The position numbers and the translations under genes are program-made. DNA of 64,000 nt from Amycolatopsis suaedae (GTDB lineage Bacteria; Actinomycetota; Actinomycetes; Mycobacteriales; Pseudonocardiaceae): positions 186,001-250,000 of the forward strand of contig NZ_SFCC01000004.1 of NCBI RefSeq assembly GCF_004214935.1, given 5' to 3'. Shown here piece by piece: positions 49,958 to 58,702 of the stretch (positions within the stretch are counted from its first letter, which is position 1; each line of letters begins with the position of its first letter). The notes below the pieces were generated by a model, which was not told the origin of the DNA, did no database searches, and was given only the letters and a program-made list of their open reading frames with translations.

Positions 49958-51144
49958 ACAGGCCGCTGGTAGTCATGGTGTCGGGCGCTGGTTGGGACGG
50001 CGTCCGGGGTTCCGAGCGGCAGCTGACCGAGGCGCTGGCCGAGCGGGTCGACGTGCTGTGGGCCGACCCGCCGGTCTCGCCCGCCACTCCCGCCCGCTTC
50101 CGCGGGCTGGAGCACACCAGCAGGCACTGGCGGCCCGCGCTGGCCGCCGTCGCGCCGGGCATCCTGCGGTTCACGCCGGTCGCGCTGCCCGGGCTGACCA
50201 GGCCGTGGATCCGCGGTACGACCTGGCCGCTGGTGCGGGCCCAGCTGCGTGGCGTGCTGCGGCGGTCCGGCCGCACACCGGACGCGGTGATCTGCTGCAC
50301 GCCACACGAGGTACTGGGCTACTGGGGCGAGGGCGTGCGGCAGGTCCTGTACGGCACCGACGACTGGCTGGCCGGTGCGGAGCTGATGGGACTGGACGCG
50401 CGGGTGATCGCCGTGGCGGAGCGGTCGGCGGTGCGGGCGGCGGACCTGGTGCTGGCGGTGACGCCGGAACTGGCGCAGCGGTGGCAGCGGCTGGGTGCCG
50501 AACCGGTCGAGTTCCCCAACGGCTGCGATCCGGACGCGCACCGCGGCTGCGTACCGGCCACGCTGCCGGACGGCTTCCCCGCCGAGGTCGCCGGGGTGTC
50601 CGGGCAACTGTCCGACCGCATCGACATCCGCCTGCTGGAAGCCGTCGCGGACACCGGGATCGGGCTGCTGCTGGTCGGCCCGCTGGATCCGCGCTGGCTG
50701 CCGGTGCGGGTGGCGTCGCTGCTGGAGCGGGACAACGTCCACCACACCGGGCCGGTGCCGTTCGAGCGGCTGGGTCCGTGGATCGCCCGCTTCGACGTCG
50801 GCCTGACCCCGTACGCGAACACGCCGTTCAACCGGGCGTCGTTCCCGCTGAAGACGCTGGAGTACCTGGCAGCCGGCAAGCCGGTGGTGGCCACCGACCT
50901 GCCGGCCAGCCGGCGTCTGCAATACGAGACACGCGAGATCCAGCTCGCCGTCGAACCCGAGTCGTTCGCGCTCGCGGTACTCGACGCGGTGCGCCTGCCA
51001 CCGCTGCCGACCGCGATCGCGCAGCGGCGGGCGGTCGCCGAGCGCCATTCCTGGCGGGCCCGTGCCTGCCAACTGCTCGACCTGCTGTTCCCGTCGCTCG
51101 AGGAGGACCCCGTTGATTCCCGTGATGCGTCCGCTGCTCGGTGA
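49954..51144 (+). CDS. Glycosyltransferase, GT4-like
   Basis: 396 residues; ATGA overlap with the large exported-protein gene. N-terminal GT-B start VVMVSGAGWDGVRGSERQLTE, YGTDDWLAGAELM, and C-terminal donor-site region LTPYANTPFNRASFPLKTLEYLAAGKPVVATDLPA. This TuaH-like or GT4-type layout suits transfer of a sugar in surface glycan assembly. Substrate unknown. The next gene starts inside its 3' end. Confidence 0.85.
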   Translation: MNRPLVVMVSGAGWDGVRGSERQLTEALAERVDVLWADPPVSPATPARFRGLEHTSRHWRPALAAVAPGILRFTPVALPGLTRPWIRGTTWPLVRAQLRGVLRRSGRTPDAVICCTPHEVLGYWGEGVRQVLYGTDDWLAGAELMGLDARVIAVAERSAVRAADLVLAVTPELAQRWQRLGAEPVEFPNGCDPDAHRGCVPATLPDGFPAEVAGVSGQLSDRIDIRLLEAVADTGIGLLLVGPLDPRWLPVRVASLLERDNVHHTGPVPFERLGPWIARFDVGLTPYANTPFNRASFPLKTLEYLAAGKPVVATDLPASRRLQYETREIQLAVEPESFALAVLDAVRLPPLPTAIAQRRAVAERHSWRARACQLLDLLFPSLEEDPVDSRDASAAR

Positions 51145-52255
51145 GGAGGAGGTGGCGGCCGCGGCCGAGGTCGTGCGGTCCGGCTGGGTCGCCCAGGGAC
51201 CGAAGGTGGCCGAGTTCGAACGCGCCTTCGCCGGTTACCTCGGCGCCGGGCACGGCGTCGCCACCTCGTCCTGCACCACGGCGCTGCACCTGATGCTGCA
51301 CGCGCTGGGCGTACGCAGGGGGCACGAGGTGATCGTGCCGTCGTTCAGCTTCATCGCCACCGCGAACGCGGTGCGCTACTGCGGGGCCGAGCCGGTGTTC
51401 GCCGACGTCGACCCGCTGACCGGCAACGTCACGGCGGAGTCGGTGCGGCCACTGCTCACCCCGCGCACCAGCGCGGTGATCGTGGTGCACCAGGGCGGCG
51501 TGCCCGCCGACGTGGACGCCGTGCGTGCCGTGTGCGACGGGGTTCCGGTGCTGGAGGACGCGGCGTGCGCGGCCGGGTCGACCTACCGCGGCCGCAGGGT
51601 CGGCGTGGGGGCGCTGATGGCGGCGTGGTCGTTCCACCCGCGCAAGCTGGTGACGACCGGCGAGGGCGGGATGATCACCACCGACGACGAGGAGCTGGCC
51701 GCACGGCTGCGGCGGTTGCGGTCGCACGGGGTGACGGTGTCGGCCGCGGACCGGCACGCCGCCGGGACGTCGATCATCGAGGAGTACACCGAGACGGCGT
51801 TCAACTACCGGATGACCGACATCCAGGCCGCGATCGGCATCGTCCAGCTGGGCAGGCTGCCCGGGCTGGTACGGCAGCGGCGCGGGCTGGCGGCGCGGTA
51901 CCACGAGCTGCTGGCCGACGTTCCCGGCGTCGAACCGGTGCGGGACCCGTCCTACGGGACCACCAACTACCAGACGTTCTGGGTGACGCTGGCCGACGAC
52001 ATCGCCTTGCATCGCAACGATCTGCTGGCGCGGCTGTCGGTCGCGGGCGTGTCCGCGCGGCGCGGCATCATGGCCGCGCACCGGGAGGAGGCCTACGCCG
52101 GGCATCCACACGTCCCGCTGCCGGTGACCGAGCGGCTCACCCGCCGTTCGCTCATCCTGCCGCTGCACCACGAGCTGACCTCGGCCGACCAGAAGCACAT
52201 CGTCGGTGCGCTGCGGCAGGCGATCGCGGCCGAGACGCTCGGGCTGGCGCGGTGA
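51113..52255 (+). CDS. DegT/DnrJ/EryC1-family aminotransferase (first of two)
   Basis: 380 residues from TTG 51113 (GAGGAGGA upstream); ATG 51125 is an alternative. PLP aminotransferase: SSCTTALHLMLHALG, VIVPSFSFIATANAV, VLEDAACAAGS, PLP-Lys in SFHPRKLVTTGEGG, and FNYRMTDIQAAIG. Makes an amino sugar from a keto-sugar nucleotide. Overlaps the upstream gene by 32 bases. Confidence 0.88.
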   Translation: MIPVMRPLLGEEEVAAAAEVVRSGWVAQGPKVAEFERAFAGYLGAGHGVATSSCTTALHLMLHALGVRRGHEVIVPSFSFIATANAVRYCGAEPVFADVDPLTGNVTAESVRPLLTPRTSAVIVVHQGGVPADVDAVRAVCDGVPVLEDAACAAGSTYRGRRVGVGALMAAWSFHPRKLVTTGEGGMITTDDEELAARLRRLRSHGVTVSAADRHAAGTSIIEEYTETAFNYRMTDIQAAIGIVQLGRLPGLVRQRRGLAARYHELLADVPGVEPVRDPSYGTTNYQTFWVTLADDIALHRNDLLARLSVAGVSARRGIMAAHREEAYAGHPHVPLPVTERLTRRSLILPLHHELTSADQKHIVGALRQAIAAETLGLAR

Positions 52256-53232
52256 ACGGGGCCAACGTCGCCCGGGTGCGGGCGTTGTGCGCGGAGATGG
52301 TGGCGCGGATCGGGCTGGACCTGCGTGGCCGGGTGGTGGTGACCGAGGCCGCGACCGGGGCGTACGCCGTCACCCCGGTGCTGGCGCAGCTGGCCGGCGC
52401 GGCCGAGGTGCGGGCGCTGGCGCGGGACTCCCGCTACGGCACGGCCGACGAGGCGCAGGCGCAGGTCGTCGCGCTGGGCGGAACCGGGGTGCGGTTCACG
52501 CGGGTCAAGGACGCCGCGTTGTTCGACGGCGCCGACGTCGTCACCAACAGCGGCCACCTGCGCCCGATCGACGCGCGCACCGTCGGCTGGCTGCGGCCGG
52601 GGGCGGCGGTGAGCCTGATGTACGAACCGTGGGAGCTGCGGCCGGGTGAGGTGGACCTGGCCGCGTGTCAGCGTGCCGGGGTTTCCGTGGCCGGGCCGGA
52701 CGAGCACCATCCGGACGTCGGCGTGTTCGGCTACCTCGGCGTGATGGCCGTCCGGCAGTTGCTCGACGCGGGCATTCCGGTGCGCGGCAGCCGCGTGTTG
52801 TTGCTCTGTGACAACGGTTTCCTGGACGACATCGGGACCGGCCTGCGTGCGCTGGGCGCGGACGTCACGGTCGCCGAACGGCCGGAGGACGGGCCGCCCG
52901 GCAGGCTGGACGCGGTCGTCGTCGCGCTGCACCCACGCGAACACTACCGGCTGGACCACCGCGCGATGGTCTACATCGGACAGCGTTACCCGGGCGCGGT
53001 GGTCACCCAGTACTGGGGTGACATCGACCGTACGACGGCGACCCCGGTCTGGCCGCCGACTCCGCCGGAACCGGGGCACATGGGAATTCTGCCCTCCGCC
53101 GTCGGCGCCGACCCGATCGTCGCGCTGCAGGCGGCGGGGCTGAAGGTCGGCGAGGTGCTCACGCTGGGCCGCCCGCCGACGCCCGAGGAGGAGGCCTTCC
53201 TGCTGCGGGTTCCCGAGAGGGCGGTCACATGA
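52252..53232 (+). CDS. Rossmann-like protein of unknown function
   Basis: 326 residues from GTG, GTGA overlap with the aminotransferase. Two alpha/beta halves: GRVVVTEAATGAYAVTPVLAQLA then DVVTNSGHLRPIDARTVGWL; and VLLLCDNGFLDDIGTGLRALG with VYIGQRYPGAVVTQYWGDID and HMGILPSAVGADPIVALQAAG. No standard GxGxxG. The fold suggests an NAD(P)- or nucleotide-binding enzyme, possibly of the polysaccharide pathway. I do not recognise the family. Confidence 0.7.
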   Translation: MNGANVARVRALCAEMVARIGLDLRGRVVVTEAATGAYAVTPVLAQLAGAAEVRALARDSRYGTADEAQAQVVALGGTGVRFTRVKDAALFDGADVVTNSGHLRPIDARTVGWLRPGAAVSLMYEPWELRPGEVDLAACQRAGVSVAGPDEHHPDVGVFGYLGVMAVRQLLDAGIPVRGSRVLLLCDNGFLDDIGTGLRALGADVTVAERPEDGPPGRLDAVVVALHPREHYRLDHRAMVYIGQRYPGAVVTQYWGDIDRTTATPVWPPTPPEPGHMGILPSAVGADPIVALQAAGLKVGEVLTLGRPPTPEEEAFLLRVPERAVT

Positions 53233-54452
53233 GGGTGCTGGTCTACCCGCACGCGATGGAGATCGGCGGGTCGCAGCTCAACGCGTTGCAGCTGGCCGGT
53301 GCCGTGCGCGACCTCGGCCACGAGGTGCTGGTGCTGTCCGAGCCGGGGCCGCTGCTGGACTTCGTCCGGGACCTGGGGCTGGAACACGTGCCGATCCCAC
53401 TGCGGCGGCGCAGGCCGTCGCCTGCGGTCGCGTCGGCCATCCGCTCGCTGGTGACGCGCCGCGGCATCGACGTCGTGCACGGCTACGAGTGGCCGCCCGT
53501 GCTGGAGGCGCTGGCCGCGCGGCGTGCCGCGGTGGTGGCCACGGTGCTGTCGATGTCGGTGGTGCCGTTCCTGCCGCGCTCGGTGCCGTTGCTGGTCGGC
53601 ACCGAGCAGATCCGGGAGGCCGCGCTGGCGGCCGGGCACCGGCACGTCACGCTGCTGGAGCCCCCGGTCGACACCGGCGCCGATCATCCCGGCGCCGACC
53701 CCGGCTCGTTCCGCGTCGAGCACGGTCTGGAATCCGAGACACCGCTGATCGCCATGGTCTGCCGGCTGGTTCCCGAGCTGAAGCTGGAGGGGCTGCTCGC
53801 CGCCTGCGACGCGGTCGGTGACCTGGTGACCGGCGGCCGCAAGGCGCAACTGGTGATCGTCGGCGACGGCCGCAGCCGTCCCGAGGTCGCTGCCAGGGCC
53901 GACGCGGCGAACGCGCGAGCGGGCCGCCGGGTCGTGGTGCTCACCGGTGAGCTGGCCGACCCGCGCCCCGCCTACGCCGCCGCCGACATCCTGGTCGGCA
54001 TGGGCGGCTCCGCGCTGCGCGGGATGGCGTTCGGCAAGCCGCTGGTCGTCGTGGGCGAGGACGGCTACAGCGAGCCGCTCACCCCGGACACCGCCGCGAC
54101 GTTCCTGCGGGCCGGCTGGTACGGCCGGGGGCCGGGGTCGCTCGGCAGCGGTGTGCCCGCGCTGCGGGCGGCGCTGGCGGACCTGCTCGACGACGCCCCG
54201 CGCCGGGCCACACTCGGCACCTACGCCAGGGACCTGGTGGTCGAGCGGTTCAGCCTGCGGCGGGCGGCGACGGTGCTGGCCGACGAGTACCTCGCCGCGG
54301 AGGCCGGGCCGCCCGCGCCACCCGCCGACCTGCTGCGCGGGTTCGGCGGCCTGCTGGCCTACAAGGCGCGCCGGAAGGTGCAGCAGTTCCGCGGCACCGC
54401 CCGCGTCGACGACGCCAACGCCACCCCGGCAACCCAGGAGGCAACCCGATGA
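53229..54452 (+). CDS. Glycosyltransferase, GT4-like (second)
   Basis: 407 residues; ATGA overlap. YPHAMEIGGSQLNALQLAGA start, DVVHGYEWPPVLEALAA, IAMVCRLVPELKLEGLLAA, and a donor-binding end (RGMAFGKPLVVVGEDGYSE). GT-B fold. Acceptor and donor unknown. Confidence 0.85.
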   Translation: MRVLVYPHAMEIGGSQLNALQLAGAVRDLGHEVLVLSEPGPLLDFVRDLGLEHVPIPLRRRRPSPAVASAIRSLVTRRGIDVVHGYEWPPVLEALAARRAAVVATVLSMSVVPFLPRSVPLLVGTEQIREAALAAGHRHVTLLEPPVDTGADHPGADPGSFRVEHGLESETPLIAMVCRLVPELKLEGLLAACDAVGDLVTGGRKAQLVIVGDGRSRPEVAARADAANARAGRRVVVLTGELADPRPAYAAADILVGMGGSALRGMAFGKPLVVVGEDGYSEPLTPDTAATFLRAGWYGRGPGSLGSGVPALRAALADLLDDAPRRATLGTYARDLVVERFSLRRAATVLADEYLAAEAGPPAPPADLLRGFGGLLAYKARRKVQQFRGTARVDDANATPATQEATR

Positions 54453-55540
54453 TCCCGCTGGTCGACCTCGCCGCCCAGCACGACCAGGTCGCCGACGAGG
54501 TGGCGACGGGGTGGGCCCAGGTACTCAAGTCGACGGCCTTCGTCGACGGTCCGGCCGTCGGGCAGTTCGAGGCCGAGTTCGCCGAGTACTCCGAGGTCGC
54601 GCACTGCGTTGCCGTCGGAAACGGCACCGACGCGCTCGAGCTGGCGCTGCGGGCACTCGGCGTCGGGCCGGGTGACGAGTGTGTGCTGCCCGCGAACACG
54701 TTCGTCGCCACCGCCGAGGCGGTCGCCAGGGCGGGAGCGACGCCGGTGCTCGTCGACTGTGTCTGGGATACCGGACTGCTCGATGTGGACGGTCTGGGTG
54801 CGGCGATCACCAGCCGCACCAAGGCGATCCTGCCGGTCCACCTCTACGGCCAGCCCGCTCCGGTCGAGCGGGTCCGCGCCGCCGCACCCGGCATCCCGGT
54901 GCTGGAGGACGCCGCGCAGGCACAGGGCGCCCGCCGCGGCGGCGTACGGGCAGGCGGACTCGGCGACATCGCCGCCACCAGCTTCTACCCCGGCAAGAAC
55001 CTGGGCGCCTACGGCGACGGCGGCGCCGTGCTGACCGGCGACGCCGAGCTGGCCCAGCGGGTCCGGCTGCTGCGTGAACACGGTTCGCCGCGCAAGTACG
55101 AGCACGCCACGCTCGGGTTCAACAGCCGGCTGGACACGCTGCAGGCCGTCGTGCTGTCGGCGAAGCTACGCAGGCTGGACACCTGGAACGCCGCGCGGCG
55201 CGCCGCCGCCGCCCGGTACGACTCGCTGCTGTCTGGAATCCCAGACATCGGCACGCCGGGCGTGCTGGAGGGCAACGAACCGGTGTGGCACCTGTATCCG
55301 GTACGCGTGCCGGACCGGGATCGGGTACTGGAGCACCTGCGGTCCGCCGGGATCGGCGCGGGCATCCACTACCCGACCCCCGTGCACCTGACCGGCGCCT
55401 TCCGGAGTCTGGGATACCACACCGGGGATTTCCCCGTGGCGGAAGCACTGTCCGGGCAGCTGCTGTCGCTGCCGCTGTTCCCCGAGATCACTCCCGCCCA
55501 GCAGGCGCGGGTCGTCGAGACGCTGCGGGAGGCGTTGTGA
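54449..55540 (+). CDS. DegT/DnrJ/EryC1-family aminotransferase (second), WbpE/WlbC-like
   Basis: 363 residues; ATGA overlap. MIPLVDLAAQHDQ start is typical of WbpE/WlbC/FdtB types; VGNGTDALELALRALG, VEDAAQ-type VLEDAAQAQGA, PLP-Lys in SFYPGKNLGAYGDGG and LGFNSRLDTLQAVVL. Likely 3-amination of a 3-keto NDP-sugar made by the Gfo/Idh enzyme; the acetyltransferase next door would acylate the amine. Confidence 0.9.
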   Translation: MIPLVDLAAQHDQVADEVATGWAQVLKSTAFVDGPAVGQFEAEFAEYSEVAHCVAVGNGTDALELALRALGVGPGDECVLPANTFVATAEAVARAGATPVLVDCVWDTGLLDVDGLGAAITSRTKAILPVHLYGQPAPVERVRAAAPGIPVLEDAAQAQGARRGGVRAGGLGDIAATSFYPGKNLGAYGDGGAVLTGDAELAQRVRLLREHGSPRKYEHATLGFNSRLDTLQAVVLSAKLRRLDTWNAARRAAAARYDSLLSGIPDIGTPGVLEGNEPVWHLYPVRVPDRDRVLEHLRSAGIGAGIHYPTPVHLTGAFRSLGYHTGDFPVAEALSGQLLSLPLFPEITPAQQARVVETLREAL

Positions 55541-56094
55541 ACGTGCGGGTACACCCCCAGGGACTGTGTGAGAGCGCCGACGTCGGCGACGGCACCCGGG
55601 TCTGGGCGTTCGCCCACGTGCTGCCCGGCGCGAAAGTCGGCAGGGACTGCAACATCTGCGACGGCGCCTTCGTCGAGGGCGGGGCGACGCTCGGCGACAA
55701 CGTGACCGTGAAGAACGGCACCCTCGTCTTCGACGGCGTGACCTGCGGCGACGACGTGTTCCTCGGGCCGAACGTGTTGTTCACCAACGACCTGCGGCCC
55801 CGCGCGCACATCAAGCGCGGTCCGACGGAACTGCTGTCCACGACGGTCGGCCGGGGCGCGACGCTGGGCGCGGGCACGGTGGTGGTGTGCGGCACGACGA
55901 TCGGCGAGTTCGCGTTCGCCGCGGCCGGTTCGGTGGTGACGCGGGACGTCCCCGCGCACGCGTTCGTCGCGGGCAATCCGGCCCAGCTCAAGGGCTGGGT
56001 GTGCGAGTGCGGCATGCGCCTGCCGGAAGACCTGCGTTGCCCGGACTGCGGTCTGGTATTCCAGACAGTGGATGCGGGACTGGCCAGAGCCTGA
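55537..56094 (+). CDS. Hexapeptide-repeat sugar N-acyltransferase (WbpD/WlbB-like)
   Basis: 185 residues from GTG; GTGA overlap. Left-handed beta-helix repeats (VLPGAKVGRDCNICDGAFVEGG, LGDNVTVKNGTLVFDGVTCGDDVFLGPN), FTNDLRPRAHI with catalytic His region, VTRDVPAHAFVAGNPAQLKGW, and a C-terminal zinc ribbon (CECGM...CPDCG). Adds acetyl to an amino sugar; matches the WbpB-WbpE-WbpD set, though WbpA is not in the window. Confidence 0.88.
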   Translation: MNVRVHPQGLCESADVGDGTRVWAFAHVLPGAKVGRDCNICDGAFVEGGATLGDNVTVKNGTLVFDGVTCGDDVFLGPNVLFTNDLRPRAHIKRGPTELLSTTVGRGATLGAGTVVVCGTTIGEFAFAAAGSVVTRDVPAHAFVAGNPAQLKGWVCECGMRLPEDLRCPDCGLVFQTVDAGLARA

Positions 56095-56129
56095 CCGTTC
56101 CCGGCGGCGGAAGAACGTAGGATGAGCCG

Positions 56130-57293
56130 GTGATCATCAGGGAGTCCACTTCGGACGATCTAGACGACATCTGGCGAATGCGGGTCGCCGCGTTCGGTGG
56201 CCCACGGCAGCCCGGGAAGGGCTGGCCGTGGGATCCGGCGACCTACCGCGGATTCGTCGCCGAGCAGGACGGCAGGCCGTGCGGGTTCCTGCGGGTCCGT
56301 CGCATGGGGCAGTACTTCGGCGGGGCGTCCGTGCCGATGGGCGGGGTGGCGACGGTGGCCGTCGATCCCTACGCCCGCGGGCTCGGTGTCGCCAGCAGGC
56401 TGCTCGACACCGCGCTGGCGGACATGCGCGAGCAGGGCCAGCCACTGTCGGCGCTGTTCACCGGCGTTCCGCAGCTGTACCGCAGGCGTGGCTGGGAGCG
56501 GTCCGGGACGGTCGACGGGATCCGGATCGCATCGGTCGACCTGCGTGACGTCCCGGCGTCCCCGCTGCGGCTCGCGCCGGTCACGAAGTCCACTGTGGAC
56601 TCCCTGCTGGACTGCTACCGCGCGGTGGCCTCCCGGGTGAACGGCATGCTCGACCGGGCCGGACCGGACCAGTCGCTGGACCGGCTGCTGGACAGCGACA
56701 TCGCCACGGTGGCACTGGACGAGGACGACGAGGTGTGCGGCTACCTGGCCGCCGAGCGGGGCACCAACGAACTGCTGAACGTCAGCGAGCTGGTGGCCCT
56801 GGACGGCACCGTGACGGCGGCGTTGCTGCGGTCACTGGGCTCGTGGACCGGCCGGGTCCGGGAAATCCACCTGCGGGCGGCCGACCAGGAGGGGATGTCG
56901 ATGATCATCCCGGTCGAGCTGGAACACAACCTGGAGGCCAAGCCGTGGTACCTGCGGGTCGTCGACCTGCCCGCCGCGGTGGCCGCGCGTGGCTGGCCGT
57001 CGGCGCGGCTGCTGGCCGAGGGCACGTCGGTCGAGTTCGAGATCGTCGACGAGCACGCGCCCTGGCACGCGGGTGCGCACCGGCTGGTCGTCGAGGACGG
57101 CACGGTGCGGCACGAACCGTTCACCGGCAGCCCTGACCTGCGCCTGCACGCCCGGGCGCTGGCCCCGTGGTTCGCCGGCGCCGCGTCGGCGGCGACCCTG
57201 CGTCACGCCGGACTGCTGGACGGTACCCCCGACCCCGTCCTCGACGCCCTCACCGCCGCCCCCGGCCGCCCCCGCATGCTGGACATGTTCTAA
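56130..57293 (+). CDS. Eis-like GNAT N-acetyltransferase
   Basis: 387 residues from GTG. N-terminal GNAT with VPMGGVATVAVDPYARGLGVASRLL (acetyl-CoA loop RGLGVA), LFTGVPQLYRRRGWERSGT; a second GNAT-like half; a C-terminal SCP2-like domain (HARALAPWFAGAASAATLRHAGLL) and free Phe terminus, as in Eis. It is 35 bases after the acyltransferase and may be an addition to the operon. It ends overlapping the flippase gene by 4 bases. Confidence 0.85.
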   Translation: MIIRESTSDDLDDIWRMRVAAFGGPRQPGKGWPWDPATYRGFVAEQDGRPCGFLRVRRMGQYFGGASVPMGGVATVAVDPYARGLGVASRLLDTALADMREQGQPLSALFTGVPQLYRRRGWERSGTVDGIRIASVDLRDVPASPLRLAPVTKSTVDSLLDCYRAVASRVNGMLDRAGPDQSLDRLLDSDIATVALDEDDEVCGYLAAERGTNELLNVSELVALDGTVTAALLRSLGSWTGRVREIHLRAADQEGMSMIIPVELEHNLEAKPWYLRVVDLPAAVAARGWPSARLLAEGTSVEFEIVDEHAPWHAGAHRLVVEDGTVRHEPFTGSPDLRLHARALAPWFAGAASAATLRHAGLLDGTPDPVLDALTAAPGRPRMLDMF

Positions 57294-58702
57294 CCCAAGC
57301 GGCGGAACTCCGAGCGCAACGACCAGACGAAGGGCAGGTAGACGGCCACGGCCAGCGCCCCGCCGAGCAGGAGCTGCAGCGGCGACGGCGACATCAGCCA
57401 GCGCACGGCCAGCACGACCACCGTCAACGCGACGCACCCCAGCGCCGGGCGCACCAGGGCTGCCGCCAGCGCGCCCAGCCGCACCCCGGTCCGCCGCACC
57501 GCGAGCGCGAACGCCGGCAACGCCACCAGCACCGCGACAGCGGCGTGCACCACCGCCACGCCCTCGATCCCGCCGAACCAGGCTCCGAACGGCAACGTCG
57601 CCAGCAGCACGACGAGCCAGCCGCCCTGCAGCCACAACGTCGTCCGCGAACGACCCAGTGCCACCAGGAAGTCGTAGGCCAGCTCGGCGGCGATGCGCAC
57701 CACCCCCAGCACCGCCAGCCACTGCAACGCCACCGCCGACTCGGCCCAGTTCCATCCGTACACAGTGGACACGACGGGCAACGCCAGCAACCCGAGCAAC
57801 GCGCACGCGGGCAGTGCCGCCACCGCCAGCAGCACGGTGAACCGGGTCAGCACCTCCTGCCGTCGCTCCGGGTCGTCCTGCACCTGGGCGAACGCGGGCA
57901 GCGACACCCGGCGTACCACCATCGAGAACATGTTCACCGGCCAGCTCGCCAGGTTGAACGCCTGCAGGTACAGCCCCAGGGCCACCGCGCCGAGCATGCG
58001 TCCGGTGATCACGTAGTCGACGTTCAGCATGGCGAACACCAGCAGCGACGCCCCGGCCAGCGGCATCCCGAAGGCCAGCAGCCGCCGCGCCAGGGCCCGG
58101 TCGAACCCGAACCGCGGCCACAGCCCGACCAGCTTGCACAGCAGCACCGACGACACCACGTTGCCGGCCACCTGCCCGATGGCGAGGCTCCACGCCCCGT
58201 GTCCAGTCGCCGCGAGGCTCACCGTGATTCCCGTGGTCAGCACCAGGTTCGTCAGGTCGACGACCAGCCGCGCGCCCTGCCGGAACTCCCGGTTCGCCAG
58301 CTGGACCGCCGCCGCGACCGTCCCGTCCACCAGCACCGTCAGGCACAGCAACCGCACCACGCCGGCCGCCTCCGGCACGCCCATCCCGGCCGCGAACGCC
58401 GGCGCCGCGACGAAGCAGGCCGCGTACAGCAGCGTGCTGGAGGCCAGCGAGATCGTGGTCACCGTCGGCGCGATCCGGCGCGGATCGCCCTGCCAGCGCA
58501 CGATCGCGACGCTGACGCCGAGTTCGTTGAGCGACAGCAACGCGGTCAGCGCCACCAGCGCGACCGCGTACACACCGAAGTCCGCGGGCACCAGCAGCCG
58601 CGCGAGCACGATGCCGGTCACGAACGTGCCCAGCCTGCCGACGGCCGTGTTGAGCAGGCTCAACCCCAGTGCCCGCCGCACCTTGGCCGGTTTCACGGTC
58701 AT
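57290..58702 (-). CDS. Lipid-linked oligosaccharide flippase, Wzx-like (Polysacc_synt family)
   Basis: 470 residues with about 12-14 membrane helices. Starts MTVKPAKVRRALGLSLLNTA; VLARLLVPADFGVYAVALVA, GARLVVDLTNLVLTTGITV, FGMPLAGASLLVFAMLNVDYVITGRMLG are typical of the RfbX/MOP superfamily. Flips lipid-linked repeat units across the membrane. Last gene of the minus-strand wzz-wzy-GT39-wzx operon (ATGA overlap). Confidence 0.9.
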   Translation of the reverse strand: MTVKPAKVRRALGLSLLNTAVGRLGTFVTGIVLARLLVPADFGVYAVALVALTALLSLNELGVSVAIVRWQGDPRRIAPTVTTISLASSTLLYAACFVAAPAFAAGMGVPEAAGVVRLLCLTVLVDGTVAAAVQLANREFRQGARLVVDLTNLVLTTGITVSLAATGHGAWSLAIGQVAGNVVSSVLLCKLVGLWPRFGFDRALARRLLAFGMPLAGASLLVFAMLNVDYVITGRMLGAVALGLYLQAFNLASWPVNMFSMVVRRVSLPAFAQVQDDPERRQEVLTRFTVLLAVAALPACALLGLLALPVVSTVYGWNWAESAVALQWLAVLGVVRIAAELAYDFLVALGRSRTTLWLQGGWLVVLLATLPFGAWFGGIEGVAVVHAAVAVLVALPAFALAVRRTGVRLGALAAALVRPALGCVALTVVVLAVRWLMSPSPLQLLLGGALAVAVYLPFVWSLRSEFRRLG

